From Clostridiales bacterium (GTDB lineage: Bacteria > Acidobacteriota > Aminicenantia > Aminicenantales > UBA8522): DNA of 64,000 bases. The notes under the pieces were generated by a model, which saw nothing but the letters and a program-made list of their open reading frames with translations, searched no databases and was not told the origin of the DNA. Every line of letters starts with the position of its first letter. Position 1 is the first letter of the stretch. A program made the translations under genes and the position numbers. Of this stretch, positions 27,189-35,715 are shown one piece after another. The stretch covers positions 1-64,000 of the forward strand of contig JARYMI010000015.1 in assembly GCA_029907205.1 (NCBI GenBank), read 5' to 3'.

Positions 27189-27575
27189 TCACATAGTTTT
27201 CGTTGTGACTTCTCTTAGCTGAAGAAGATACTCTATTGACCGGGTCAGGGCTTGAAAATCAAGAGGTTTGACAAAAAAATGTCCCACAGAATAACGGCTC
27301 AACTCCTCGAGGGTGACCAGGTCAGGGTGCGCCGAGATGAGGATCGCTTCTCCTTTGTAGCCGTGCTCTCTGAAACGGCCGATCATTTCCAGGCCGTTCC
27401 CATGGGGCAGCCTGAAATCAGCGATGATCAGGTCAAATTTCGCGTTCTTGAAATTTGTCAGGGCCTCATCTGAATCCTTGGCCAGGAACACCCGATAGTC
27501 CTTCTTGAGGATGAGATAGAGCGTCTTCCTGATGGTCGCATCGTCGTCGACAACGACGATCTTTTTTTCAGCCAT
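27189..27575 (-). CDS. Receiver-only response regulator
   Basis: 128 residues, a single CheY-like domain with the acidic pocket VVDDD, phospho-acceptor D53 (IIADFRLP) and the conserved Lys in FVKPLD. No output domain follows, so it may pass phosphate on, compete for the kinase, or bind the Fis-type protein encoded next. It has a sigma-54 promoter and an enhancer palindrome of its own, which sets it apart from the kinase operon upstream. Confidence 0.85.
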   Translation of the reverse strand: MAEKKIVVVDDDATIRKTLYLILKKDYRVFLAKDSDEALTNFKNAKFDLIIADFRLPHGNGLEMIGRFREHGYKGEAILISAHPDLVTLEELSRYSVGHFFVKPLDFQALTRSIEYLLQLREVTTKTM

Positions 27576-27604
27576 CGCAAAAACCTCTTTTCACTCCCTT
27601 AGAA

Positions 27605-27619
27605 GCAGGTTTTGTGCCA
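27605..27619 (-). promoter_or_regulatory. Sigma-54 promoter (site B)
   Basis: The minus strand reads TGGCACAAAACCTGC, with the essential GG and GC spaced ten bases and one mismatch in the -12 TT. It lies 30 bases before the receiver gene ATG (27575); the enhancer palindrome is 82 bp upstream. Confidence 0.7.
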
Positions 27620-27701
27620 ATTCCCGGAAGCTTTATTCCCAGCGCAAGCCAGGCGAAACAGCCGTCTCTCGAGAGGCCGGGCTGCAGATTTTTTACAACC
27701 A

Positions 27702-27718
27702 GGTAAAAATCATTTACA
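27702..27718. promoter_or_regulatory. Enhancer palindrome TGTAAA-N5-TTTACc (copy B)
   Basis: On the minus strand TGTAAATGATTTTTACC, matching the shared motif at 11 of 12 arm positions. A second partial inverted repeat (TTTTTAC/GTAAAAA) overlaps it, so two activator dimers might bind. Confidence 0.6.
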
Positions 27719-27732
27719 GGCAGGAAAGGCGT

Positions 27733-29088
27733 TTATGTCTGCGACGGCTGTGGGAAAAGACTGAGGTTATATTCCTTGATTTTCTTATCCAGCGTCGGGC
27801 GGCTGATCTGGAGTATCTGGCTCGCCCGCGTCTTGCTTCCCTGGGTTGCTGTTAACACATACTGAATATAATTTTTTTCCACCTCCCGAAGAGGGACAAG
27901 CTCGAGCGGAAACAGCTTCTTCTCGACTGCTTCCAGAGGCAGGTTTTCCTTCAGGATAACGTCGCCTTTGGCCAGGATAACAGCCCGCGTTAAAGCGTTC
28001 TCAAGCTCGCGGACGTTTCCTTTCCAGGAAAGATCCTGCAGGAGATTCATGACTTCAGGCGGAACTTTCCTGACGTTCTTCCGCAGGTCCCGATTGATTT
28101 TTTCCAGAAGGTAGGCCACTAACTCGGGAATGTCCTCTTTCCTCTCCCGGAGAGCGGGCAGGAATATCTCAACGACCTTCAGCCTGTAATAGAGGTCCTC
28201 TCTGAACTTTCCGTTCTCAATCAGGGCTTTCAGGTCGTGATTGGTGGCGGCGATGATCCGGGCTTCCGTCTTCAAGATTTTCTCTCCGCCGACCTTCATG
28301 AAATCCCGAGTTTCGATGACCCGGAGAAGCTTCGATTGCAGGTTTGGCGAGATATCGCCAATTTCGTCGAGAAACAGAGTGCCCTTGCCGGCGATCTCGA
28401 ATTTTCCCTTGGTTTCACACACGGCATCGGTGAAAGCTCCCTTGGCATGGCCAAAGAGCTCGCTCTCGAGCAGCGTGTCTGAGATGGCCGAACAGTTGAT
28501 GACAATGAAAGGCTCATCACGATAAGGGCTGTTGTAATGGATGGCTTTGGCCACAAGCTCTTTTCCGGTGCCGCTCTCGCCCTGGATGAGAATGTTGGTC
28601 CGGGTGTTGGCAACCGAGCCGATCAGCTTGAAAACTTCTCTCATCTGGGGCGACCGGCCGACGATATTATCGATCGTGTATTCCTTCTGCTTCTCCTCGA
28701 CAAGATAACTGACTTTTTCCTCCAGAGATTTGACCTGGAGAGCTTTTTCCACGGTCAGGTCAAGGTCGATAAAATTGAGAGGCTTGACCAAGTACTCAAA
28801 GGCTCCCAGCTTGATAGCGTCAACGGTCGTCCTCATGTCGTCATAGGCCGTCATGATCAGCACGAAGGTTTTTTTATTCAGCTCTTTAATCCGGCGGAGG
28901 ACCTCAAGACCGTCGGCGTCGGGTAGGCGGACGTCCAAAAGGACGAGTTCGGGACAACATTCTTTAAACTTCTCTATCCCCTCGTCTCCACCTTCCGCCA
29001 GGTGGACATCGAACCCCTGCCTGGAAAGATGGGAGGACAAGGTTTTTCTGATGAGTGGATCGTCGTCGATGATCAGAACTGATTTCAT
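27733..29088 (-). CDS. NtrC-type sigma-54 response regulator
   Basis: 451 residues from ATG 29088 (GAGGGG upstream). Receiver domain with phospho-acceptor D52 (LLDVRLP), AAA+ domain with Walker A GESGTGKE (170-177) and the sigma-54 contact loop as GAFTDA (217-222, where the classic form is GAFTGA), then a Fis-type helix-turn-helix (ASQILQISRPTLDKKIKEY). The start overlaps the kinase stop by four bases. It is the best candidate to bind the three TGTAAA-N5-TTTACA sites nearby, including the one before its own operon. Confidence 0.92.
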   Translation of the reverse strand: MKSVLIIDDDPLIRKTLSSHLSRQGFDVHLAEGGDEGIEKFKECCPELVLLDVRLPDADGLEVLRRIKELNKKTFVLIMTAYDDMRTTVDAIKLGAFEYLVKPLNFIDLDLTVEKALQVKSLEEKVSYLVEEKQKEYTIDNIVGRSPQMREVFKLIGSVANTRTNILIQGESGTGKELVAKAIHYNSPYRDEPFIVINCSAISDTLLESELFGHAKGAFTDAVCETKGKFEIAGKGTLFLDEIGDISPNLQSKLLRVIETRDFMKVGGEKILKTEARIIAATNHDLKALIENGKFREDLYYRLKVVEIFLPALRERKEDIPELVAYLLEKINRDLRKNVRKVPPEVMNLLQDLSWKGNVRELENALTRAVILAKGDVILKENLPLEAVEKKLFPLELVPLREVEKNYIQYVLTATQGSKTRASQILQISRPTLDKKIKEYNLSLFPQPSQT

Positions 29089-30554
29089 GCTTCCCCCTCG
29101 CAAGGAATCTGGATTTCGAAGGCCGTTCCTTTGCCTCTTTTTTTCACCACTCTGATGGAGCCTCTGTGCTGCTCGACAATTTTCCTGGCGTTGGACAGGC
29201 CAAGACCAAACCCGGAGGCTTTGGTCGTGAAAAACGGCTCAAAAATGTTCTCCCAATCCTTTTCCGGAATGCCGACGCCGTTGTCGGAGATCCTGATGTT
29301 GATTTTTTGGACTCCGTCTTCCTGGAGGCAAGAAAGAGCGAGGCTGACCTCCCCCCCTTCTTCAACAGCCTCACAGGCATTGCGGAGGATATTCAAGAAA
29401 ACCTGCCTCATCTTATCCCCGTCCACGAGAATGCTGGGGAGATTGCGGCTGTAGTTTTTGACCAGCGTGATCTTTTTCTCGAGCAGAGAACCGCTTATCA
29501 TCTTGACCGATTCTTCGATAATCTGCTCGAGGGAGAACCGATCTTTTTTCAGGTCGGGGACACGCGTAAAATTGAGAAGCTCTTTGATGAATTTTTCTAT
29601 CTGGGCAATACCCTCCTGAGAAATGGCCAGGTGCTCTTTCTCAACACCATCCAGGTTATCGTTCTCGAGAATTCTCTGGATGTTGAGCTTGACCGAAGTC
29701 AACGGATTCCTGATTTCATGGGCGATCGTCGCCGAGATGCGGCCGATAGAAGCCAGTTTTTCCGCCTGAAGGAGTTTCTTGTTCGCTTCCTCCATTCGCT
29801 TTCTTGTCTGAAGCAACTCTTCGCTCATCTTGTTGAAGCTCTGGGCCAGGTTTCCTATTTCGTCCTTGGACTTGATATCAATCGTATGGGAAAAATCTCC
29901 TCTGGAAATTAAAACTGTACCCTCCACTAACTTTTTAAGAGGCCCGGTGATGCGTTTGGCCAAAAAGGCCGAGCCGACCATGCCGATGAGGAAGCCGCCG
30001 CAGCCAATCAGGATGAGCACGAGACGGATTTCACGGATGTCGGCTTCCATGTCCTCCAGAGACAAGCCAATTTTGACCGAGCCCCATCTCGTCGGAGACC
30101 CGGCGGTGAAGACGGGAATTTCTACCTCGATGATGGGCACATTTCTTTGGCCGAGCCTGAAATTTTTTGGGTTGACATAAATGCTTTCTTCGGTCACATT
30201 CTCCGGAAGCTGGCTGCAGCAGGTGATGTCCTCATCCTCCTGGACGAGGTTGCTTGAAGCGAACAGATTGCTGAAACGATCGTAGACGACGACATAAAGG
30301 AGCTGCTCGTCAACCTGCTCCTCGATGTTCCTCTTGACTCCGTCGACATCCCAGAACTTCAACCTTTCAAGGTTGAGGTTGGCGATATTCCTCGCCGTCA
30401 AGATCCCCCGGTTGCGGGCCTCCTTGACAATGATCTTGACTTCCCTTTTCTCGATCACAAAAAGAATCAACCCGACGAGCAGGAACAGGATAAAGGTGAT
30501 GGAGATCATAAACCTTGTGTAGAGCGAGATTTTCAGCGTCTTTCTTGCCTTCAC
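29085..30554 (-). CDS. Membrane sensor histidine kinase
   Basis: 489 residues from a GTG that overlaps the stop of the solute-binding-protein gene. Membrane helices at about 15-34 and 177-199 enclose a periplasmic sensor of some 140 residues with adjacent cysteines C112-C113. HAMP follows, then the phospho-acceptor H279 (AHEIRNPLTS), then the ATPase with DNGVGIP and GFGLGLS. It would phosphorylate the NtrC-type regulator encoded next. Strict coupling to the binding protein suggests the loaded binding protein is its input. Confidence 0.9.
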   Translation of the reverse strand: MKARKTLKISLYTRFMISITFILFLLVGLILFVIEKREVKIIVKEARNRGILTARNIANLNLERLKFWDVDGVKRNIEEQVDEQLLYVVVYDRFSNLFASSNLVQEDEDITCCSQLPENVTEESIYVNPKNFRLGQRNVPIIEVEIPVFTAGSPTRWGSVKIGLSLEDMEADIREIRLVLILIGCGGFLIGMVGSAFLAKRITGPLKKLVEGTVLISRGDFSHTIDIKSKDEIGNLAQSFNKMSEELLQTRKRMEEANKKLLQAEKLASIGRISATIAHEIRNPLTSVKLNIQRILENDNLDGVEKEHLAISQEGIAQIEKFIKELLNFTRVPDLKKDRFSLEQIIEESVKMISGSLLEKKITLVKNYSRNLPSILVDGDKMRQVFLNILRNACEAVEEGGEVSLALSCLQEDGVQKINIRISDNGVGIPEKDWENIFEPFFTTKASGFGLGLSNARKIVEQHRGSIRVVKKRGKGTAFEIQIPCEGEA

Positions 30555-32155
30555 TTATCCAACCAGATGTCTTTTGCGTCCAGGAAGTAAAACCCAAGGG
30601 CGGGAATCTTCATTCCCCTGACATAGGGCTGAACGGCCAGCCGCTGTTGTTTGGAAAACAGCGGGATGGCCGGCACATCCGCGTTGAGGATCCTTTCTAT
30701 TTCCTGAAAAAGAGCGATCCGCCTGGTCCAGCTCCGCTCGACCTCTGCCTCCCTGATCAGCTCATCCAGCCGGGCGTTTGAGTAGCGCATGAGGTCGAGG
30801 TTCACGACAGCAGTCGAGACAAACAGAGGCAAGATAAAATTCTCGGGGTCGGGGAAATCCATCATCCAGTCAAAAAAAGTAAGGTGGGGCTCCTCGCAGG
30901 CTCTTAGTTCGGTAGCACTCCGGAAGTATTTTGTTTTCAGCCTGATGCCCAGGCTCTCGAGCTGGTCTTTCAGCAGCCGCGAGATCTTCATGGCTTCCTC
31001 GTTCCTCGGTTGCTGGAAAAAAAGGACAAGGGGGGGAAAATCGCTCGCGTCAAGAAATCCCTCTTCAGCCAGGATTTTTCTGGCCTCAGCCGGGTTATAG
31101 CTTTCACGGTCATCAGCCGGGAAAAATCCAGGCAACCTGGGCGGGATGTAGTTATGGGTCACGCGGGGAATTGTGTCCAGTTTAAAGGCCGCCCTGGCCA
31201 GCTCCTTCTTATCGATGGCCAATGAAACAGCCCTGCGGACAGAAGGCTTGTCCAGAGGCGGGATGTGGCAGCTCAAGGCCAAGAAGGACATGGTAAACCC
31301 TTCATTCTCCAGGACCTGGCAATCCGTGTTCGAAAGCCTCTCTGACATGTAAGGAATGATGTCAATTTCCTTGGCCAAGAAATGGTCAAGGGTATAATAA
31401 GGGCTGAACTCAATCGCGTCCAGATAGGGCATTCTGCCGAAATAGTGACCGTTCCTTTCAAGCCTGACCCCGACGATTTCCAGCTTGGGGCTTCTAAGCC
31501 AGTAGCCGAACTTGAACGGTCCAGTGCCCGAAGGCTTCTGAAAAAACCCTTTTCCCTGGGACGTGACAAGGTCTCGGGGGAGAATTTTCGAGAAAGACAT
31601 GCTTAGGAGATAGAGGCCGGAAACGTAGGGGTTATTCCAGAGAATTTCAAAAGTGTATTTGTCGCGGACCTTGAACCCCTCGACTTCTGGAGCCTTTCCT
31701 TCCCAATACTCCAGCGCACCCACGACCTTTGAGGTAAAATACTGGAGAGAGGCAGGGGCAGTTTCTTTTTTGACGAGCCTCTCCAAGGAAAACTTAACGT
31801 CTTCGGCATCAAGCTCCCGGCCATGGTGGAACTTGACTCCTTTTCTTAAATAAAATATGCACCTTTTTCCATCCTCCGAGATCGTCCAGTATTCGGCCAG
31901 AGAGGGAAGAAGGTTGAGTTTGCTGTCCAGCTTGATCAGTCCGTCATAGAGCTGCTCGATGATGAAGACATGGGAATCGCCAGCCGGGTCCAATTGGGGT
32001 CGAAATGGCCCAGAAAAAAAGGGCCTCACGCGAAGAGTGCCGCCGACGCGAGCTGCTTCCCCGGCCCTTGGCCCTCCCCAAGCCTGGAAATGGAGGCAAA
32101 AAAGAAGGGATGAAACAAGAAAAAAATTTGGCCACTTTGGGCTTCTTTGAAACAT
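30551..32155 (-). CDS. Family 5 extracellular solute-binding protein (peptide/nickel type)
   Basis: 534 residues with a signal peptide (SSLLFCLHFQAWG). Family 5 features include the early block HVFIIEQLYDGLIKLDSKL, the FYLRKGVKFHHGRELDAEDV signature and the late RYSNARLDELI block. Such proteins bind peptides, opines, nickel or heme for ABC importers, but no permease or ATPase gene is nearby. The gene instead leads a kinase-regulator operon, so it more likely works as a periplasmic sensor. It is behind sigma-54 promoter C. Confidence 0.85.
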   Translation of the reverse strand: MFQRSPKWPNFFLVSSLLFCLHFQAWGGPRAGEAARVGGTLRVRPFFSGPFRPQLDPAGDSHVFIIEQLYDGLIKLDSKLNLLPSLAEYWTISEDGKRCIFYLRKGVKFHHGRELDAEDVKFSLERLVKKETAPASLQYFTSKVVGALEYWEGKAPEVEGFKVRDKYTFEILWNNPYVSGLYLLSMSFSKILPRDLVTSQGKGFFQKPSGTGPFKFGYWLRSPKLEIVGVRLERNGHYFGRMPYLDAIEFSPYYTLDHFLAKEIDIIPYMSERLSNTDCQVLENEGFTMSFLALSCHIPPLDKPSVRRAVSLAIDKKELARAAFKLDTIPRVTHNYIPPRLPGFFPADDRESYNPAEARKILAEEGFLDASDFPPLVLFFQQPRNEEAMKISRLLKDQLESLGIRLKTKYFRSATELRACEEPHLTFFDWMMDFPDPENFILPLFVSTAVVNLDLMRYSNARLDELIREAEVERSWTRRIALFQEIERILNADVPAIPLFSKQQRLAVQPYVRGMKIPALGFYFLDAKDIWLDK

Positions 32156-32201
32156 CCTTTTTCCCTTATGATAGGAAAGAACTCTTGAGAAAGCAAATTG
32201 A

Positions 32202-32216
32202 GCAATTATTATGCCA
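32202..32216 (-). promoter_or_regulatory. Sigma-54 promoter (site C)
   Basis: The minus strand reads TGGCATAATAATTGC, an almost full match with correct spacing. The predicted start is near 32190, 35 bases before the solute-binding-protein ATG. The enhancer palindrome lies 71 bp upstream. Confidence 0.72.
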
Positions 32217-32287
32217 ACCCTCAGACTATATCAGCTCTTTTATTTTCAATAGATTAAGATTGCGATAAAAGAACCTACGGACAACAA

Positions 32288-32304
32288 TGTAAATTTCCTT
32301 TACA
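32288..32304. promoter_or_regulatory. Enhancer palindrome TGTAAA-N5-TTTACA (copy C)
   Basis: TGTAAATTTCCTTTACA has perfect 6-bp arms. It serves sigma-54 promoter C to the left. It ends 28 bp before the -35 of the divergent glycan operon promoter, so a protein bound here might also affect that promoter. Confidence 0.65.
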
Positions 32305-32332
32305 GCACAAGGCCACCCGCTGGGCTGTCACG

Positions 32333-32361
32333 TTGACAATTTCTCCTGACAGATATATATT
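32333..32361 (+). promoter_or_regulatory. Sigma-70 promoter of the glycan operon
   Basis: TTGACA (32333-32338), 17-base spacer, TATATT (32356-32361). The start would fall near 32368, about 20 bases before the glycosyltransferase GTG. Confidence 0.75.
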
Positions 32362-32386
32362 TTTGAGCGGCTCGATTCAAGAATTC

Positions 32387-33085
32387 GTGAAAAAAATCAT
32401 CATCGTCCCTGCTTACAACGAAGAAGAAAACATCGGACGCGTGCTCGCGGCCACAGAAGAATGCTGCCCCGACTTTGACATTTTAGTGATTAACGACGGC
32501 TCAACCGACAGAACTTCTGAGATCGCCAGAAAATTTGGTTCTGTTAGGGTAATAGACTTGCCCGTCAACCTGGGAATAGGCGGAGCCGTTCAGACCGGGT
32601 TCATTTACAGCAAGGAAAAGGGATACGAGGTGGCTGTCCAGATCGACGGCGACGGCCAGCACAAGCCCGGCGAAGTCCGCAAGGTTCTCTCCCCCCTGCT
32701 CGATGGCAAGGCTGACGTTGTCATCGGTTCAAGGTTCATCAAGAGGGGCTCGTATAAATCCTTGTCCTTCAGGAAGGTCGGAATCAAAATGTTTGAGCTG
32801 ACCAACCGCCTTCTGTTGGGCGAGCGGATAACCGACAGCACGTCAGGTTTTCGGGCTTATAACAAAAAATCCATCGAGCTCCTGAGCAGGGATTATCCTG
32901 ATGATTACCCGGAGCCCGAGGCGATCTACTTCCTCAAAAAAAACGGAATGACGATCATCGAAGTCCCGGTCGAAATGGACACCCGGCAGGGGGGAAAATC
33001 ATCGATCAGCCTCGTCCGGTCTGTTTATTATATGGTCAAGGTCTTTCTGGCCATATTTGTTCTCATCCTAAGAAAACACGATTAG
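32387..33085 (+). CDS. Family 2 glycosyltransferase, polyprenyl-phosphate sugar synthase type
   Basis: 232 residues from the GTG at 32387, because the TTG further upstream lies inside the promoter. The fold opens KKIIIVPAYNEEENIGRVL, with the nucleotide-sugar site DINDGSTDRT-like and the metal site DGDGQHKPGE. The length fits DPM1-like enzymes that move a sugar from a nucleotide donor to a polyprenyl phosphate on the cytoplasmic face. It is first in an operon with DUF2304 and an SMR-type protein, the usual partners. Confidence 0.88.
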   Translation: MKKIIIVPAYNEEENIGRVLAATEECCPDFDILVINDGSTDRTSEIARKFGSVRVIDLPVNLGIGGAVQTGFIYSKEKGYEVAVQIDGDGQHKPGEVRKVLSPLLDGKADVVIGSRFIKRGSYKSLSFRKVGIKMFELTNRLLLGERITDSTSGFRAYNKKSIELLSRDYPDDYPEPEAIYFLKKNGMTIIEVPVEMDTRQGGKSSISLVRSVYYMVKVFLAIFVLILRKHD

Positions 33086-33094
33086 AGGGGTGGA

Positions 33095-33448
33095 ATGGAA
33101 AACGTCCAAGTTTTCAGGATTCAAATTCTGGCCATTGTCGGAAGCGGCCTTTTGATTATTTTTATCCTTGAGCTCATCCGCCGAAAACGATTGAAAGAAG
33201 AGTTCTCCCTCCTTTGGCTGGGGATGGGTATCGTCTTCTTGGTCATTTCCCTTTTCCGGAAGCTTCTGGATAAGTTTTCCTACCTTGTCGGCATAGGCTA
33301 TCCTCCGGCAGCGCTCTTTTTGATTTTGATCATGGGCCTGATGGTTATCCTGATTCACTTCTCCGTGGCCATCTCGGAGCTCAAGGAGGCCAACAAAAGG
33401 CTCACCCAGGAGTTGGGGCTTTTAAAAAAGGAAATCGAAGACAAATGA
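33095..33448 (+). CDS. DUF2304 membrane protein
   Basis: 117 residues with three hydrophobic helices and a C-terminal coiled coil (SELKEANKRLTQELGLLKKE). DUF2304 proteins are regularly encoded after polyprenyl-phosphate glycosyltransferases, as here with a nine-base gap, and probably help anchor or regulate that enzyme at the membrane. The function is not established. Confidence 0.8.
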   Translation: MENVQVFRIQILAIVGSGLLIIFILELIRRKRLKEEFSLLWLGMGIVFLVISLFRKLLDKFSYLVGIGYPPAALFLILIMGLMVILIHFSVAISELKEANKRLTQELGLLKKEIEDK

Positions 33449-33459
33449 AGGAGGCCAAC

Positions 33460-33816
33460 ATGAAAGAGATGGCTCTGTTCATCCTCCTGATGCTCATCTG
33501 GACAGTCGCCCAGGTCTTCCTCAAGGCGGGGATGAACGATCTCGCCGGAAGAAGGGTCGATTTCAAGTTCTTTGCTCAGGCCCTGACTTCCTGGCCTGTC
33601 CTGGCTGGACTCATTTTTTCGGCCGCGGGGTTTATTTTTTGGCTGGTCATCCTTTCCCGGTTCAACCTGAGTTATTCTTACCTCCTGGCCGGCCTCACAT
33701 TTGCTCTGGTGCTCGTCGCTTCAGCCATTTTCTTCAAGGAAGAGATTTCCCCCCTCAGGTGGGCCGGCGCGGCTCTCATCATCCTGGGCGTTTTCCTCGT
33801 CTCGCAAACTCGATAG
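33460..33816 (+). CDS. EmrE/ArnE-like small membrane transporter subunit
   Basis: 118 residues from ATG 33460, which has GGAGG six bases before it; an ATG at 33445 is less likely. It has four membrane helices and the terminal SMR-type pattern (SPLRWAGAALIILGVFLV). In this setting it resembles ArnE/ArnF, which flip undecaprenyl-phosphate-sugar, rather than a drug pump. That role is inferred from the neighbours. Confidence 0.75.
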   Translation: MKEMALFILLMLIWTVAQVFLKAGMNDLAGRRVDFKFFAQALTSWPVLAGLIFSAAGFIFWLVILSRFNLSYSYLLAGLTFALVLVASAIFFKEEISPLRWAGAALIILGVFLVSQTR

Positions 33817-34890
33817 ATGAACGAAGAAGGCTGGAGCCCGTTTGAAAACAGCCTTGAACATTCATGGGACAGTTTCGTTCTCAGCCATCCCCAGGGCCGC
33901 CTCAGCCATCTTATCGGGTTTAAAAAAACGGTCGAGGCTGTCTACGGGCTCAGAGCTCATTACTGGGTCTATAGAAGGCGCGGCTTCCTTCAGGCCGTCT
34001 TCCCTTCTTTTTTCCACAAAAGCCTCATCTATGGAAAGAGGCTTCTCTCCCAACCCTTCTCAGAATACGGAGGCTTGCTCTTTTCGCCAGATCTCGACAG
34101 GCCGGAGAAGCAAAGGATCATGAATGAATTTCCAGCCGTCCTCGCCAAGAGCCGAGAAGAAAGGTCCTTTGACTACGTGGAAGTCAGATGCTTTCCCGAC
34201 GGCCAGGGAGTCGAAACAGGCTCCTTCAAGAAGGAAAACCTCTATTCGTACGGAATCCTGCCCCTTCAGAAAAAGATGAACCTCTGGAGCTCGGTGGACC
34301 GGAGCGTCCGGAAAAACATCAACAGGGCTCGCCGCCAAGGGCTCACGTTGGAGGAAGGGAAGAGCGCCGAGGACATCGCGTCGAAATTTTATCCCCTCCA
34401 CCTGAAAAGCATGAAAAGGCTGGGCAGCCTGCCTCATCCCTTGAGCTATTATCTCACTCTTCAGAAGAACCTTGAAAAACACCTGAAGCTCTGGATCGCA
34501 AGGTTCGGCGATAAAACCATCTCCGCCCTTGTAGGCTGGGCGGTGGGCCAATCCGTTCACATTACCGATATCGCTTCGGACGAAAAATACTTTTCTTTGA
34601 GGGGCAACGACTTCTTGCACTTCGAGCTCATCCGTTGGGCTATGGATAACAATTTTGACTGTTTCGATTTCGGGCCTGTTCGTTATCCCGGCCAGAAGCA
34701 GTACAAAAAAAAATGGGGAATAGAGCTCCGTGAGTACTCGTGCTTTTACCTCCCCATCCGGAAGCGCAGAAAGTCTCTTTCCGAAAGAAGCTTTCTCCTC
34801 AAATTTGGCTCATTTCTCTGGAAGACGTTGGTCCCCGTCTCGGTGGCTGCGAAAGCCGGCCGATACTTGCGCAAGGAACTTTCCATCTGA
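33817..34890 (+). CDS. FemAB-family acyl/aminoacyl transferase, exopolysaccharide-locus type
   Basis: 357 residues with two GNAT folds; the second has ALVGWAVGQSVHITDIASDE and the C-terminal FDFGPVRYPGQKQYKKKWG typical of FemAB proteins in exopolysaccharide/PEP-CTERM loci. Such proteins probably attach an amino acid or acyl group to a glycan or lipid-linked sugar. The start codon follows the preceding stop directly, and the end overlaps the next start by one base. Confidence 0.8.
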   Translation: MNEEGWSPFENSLEHSWDSFVLSHPQGRLSHLIGFKKTVEAVYGLRAHYWVYRRRGFLQAVFPSFFHKSLIYGKRLLSQPFSEYGGLLFSPDLDRPEKQRIMNEFPAVLAKSREERSFDYVEVRCFPDGQGVETGSFKKENLYSYGILPLQKKMNLWSSVDRSVRKNINRARRQGLTLEEGKSAEDIASKFYPLHLKSMKRLGSLPHPLSYYLTLQKNLEKHLKLWIARFGDKTISALVGWAVGQSVHITDIASDEKYFSLRGNDFLHFELIRWAMDNNFDCFDFGPVRYPGQKQYKKKWGIELREYSCFYLPIRKRRKSLSERSFLLKFGSFLWKTLVPVSVAAKAGRYLRKELSI

Positions 34891-35711
34891 TGAACCTGGA
34901 CAGGCTTCTTCCCATCTTAAGGTGCCTCAATTGCGGAGGCCGCCTCAGCCAAGATGGCCGGCTTCTCGCCTGTCAGAGATGCGGTGAGCGCTTTCCTCTG
35001 GCCGACGACATCCCGGTCATGCTCAGAGAAGACACCGAAGACCGGGCTTGGGAAGACTATTTCCGCCGGGTTTCGGAGAAAATGGGGGACAGCGAAGCCG
35101 CCAACAGTTACGTCAGCTTGAAAAATTTCCATTTCGTCCGCAACCAACTGCTCCGTTTCATCGGGAGTGTGAAAGGTCAGGCTGTCCTCGACGTCGGCTG
35201 CGGAACGGGGCACTTTTCTCAATCTCTCGCCCGGGACAACCTGCTTGTTGGCGTTGATGTCTCGCTCGACATGCTCGTCTATGCCAGGCAGAAGGGCCTG
35301 GCCGTTGTCCAATCATCCGGAAAGAAACTGCCCTTTGAGGCAGTCAGTTTCGACCTCGTCATCGCCAATAACGTCATCCAATCTATCCAGGCCGGGGAGC
35401 CTTTTATCAACGAGCTGAGCCGCGTGACCAGGCCGGGGGGAAGGCTCATCGTCAGCGCAACGAACGGACAGAACCTGAGCCTTGTTTTTTTCAGGGTCAT
35501 CGAAAAAAGAAAATACGCCCATTTGAAAACGTACACGGCCGAAGAAATCAGGAATTATCTTGGGGCTGCCCGATGCCACGTTGAAGCTGTCCTTTTCCTC
35601 TTTTTCCCGTTCGGGTTCGCCAGACACGTGCGGGCGAACGAGCCACCAGGGGCTTTGAACAGGCACTTGGCCACCACCTTGGCTGTCGAGGGACGCAAGC
35701 CCAAGGAATAG
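34890..35711 (+). CDS. SAM-dependent methyltransferase with N-terminal zinc ribbon
   Basis: 273 residues from ATG 34890 (upstream starts overlap the FemAB gene too far). A Trm112-like ribbon comes first (CLNCGG and CQRCGERFPL, residues about 11-35). The class I methyltransferase follows, with VLDVGCGTGHFSQSL and the later FDLVIANNVIQSI. The substrate is probably a sugar or lipid intermediate of the same operon. Confidence 0.8.
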   Translation: MNLDRLLPILRCLNCGGRLSQDGRLLACQRCGERFPLADDIPVMLREDTEDRAWEDYFRRVSEKMGDSEAANSYVSLKNFHFVRNQLLRFIGSVKGQAVLDVGCGTGHFSQSLARDNLLVGVDVSLDMLVYARQKGLAVVQSSGKKLPFEAVSFDLVIANNVIQSIQAGEPFINELSRVTRPGGRLIVSATNGQNLSLVFFRVIEKRKYAHLKTYTAEEIRNYLGAARCHVEAVLFLFFPFGFARHVRANEPPGALNRHLATTLAVEGRKPKE

Positions 35712-35715
35712 CCCG

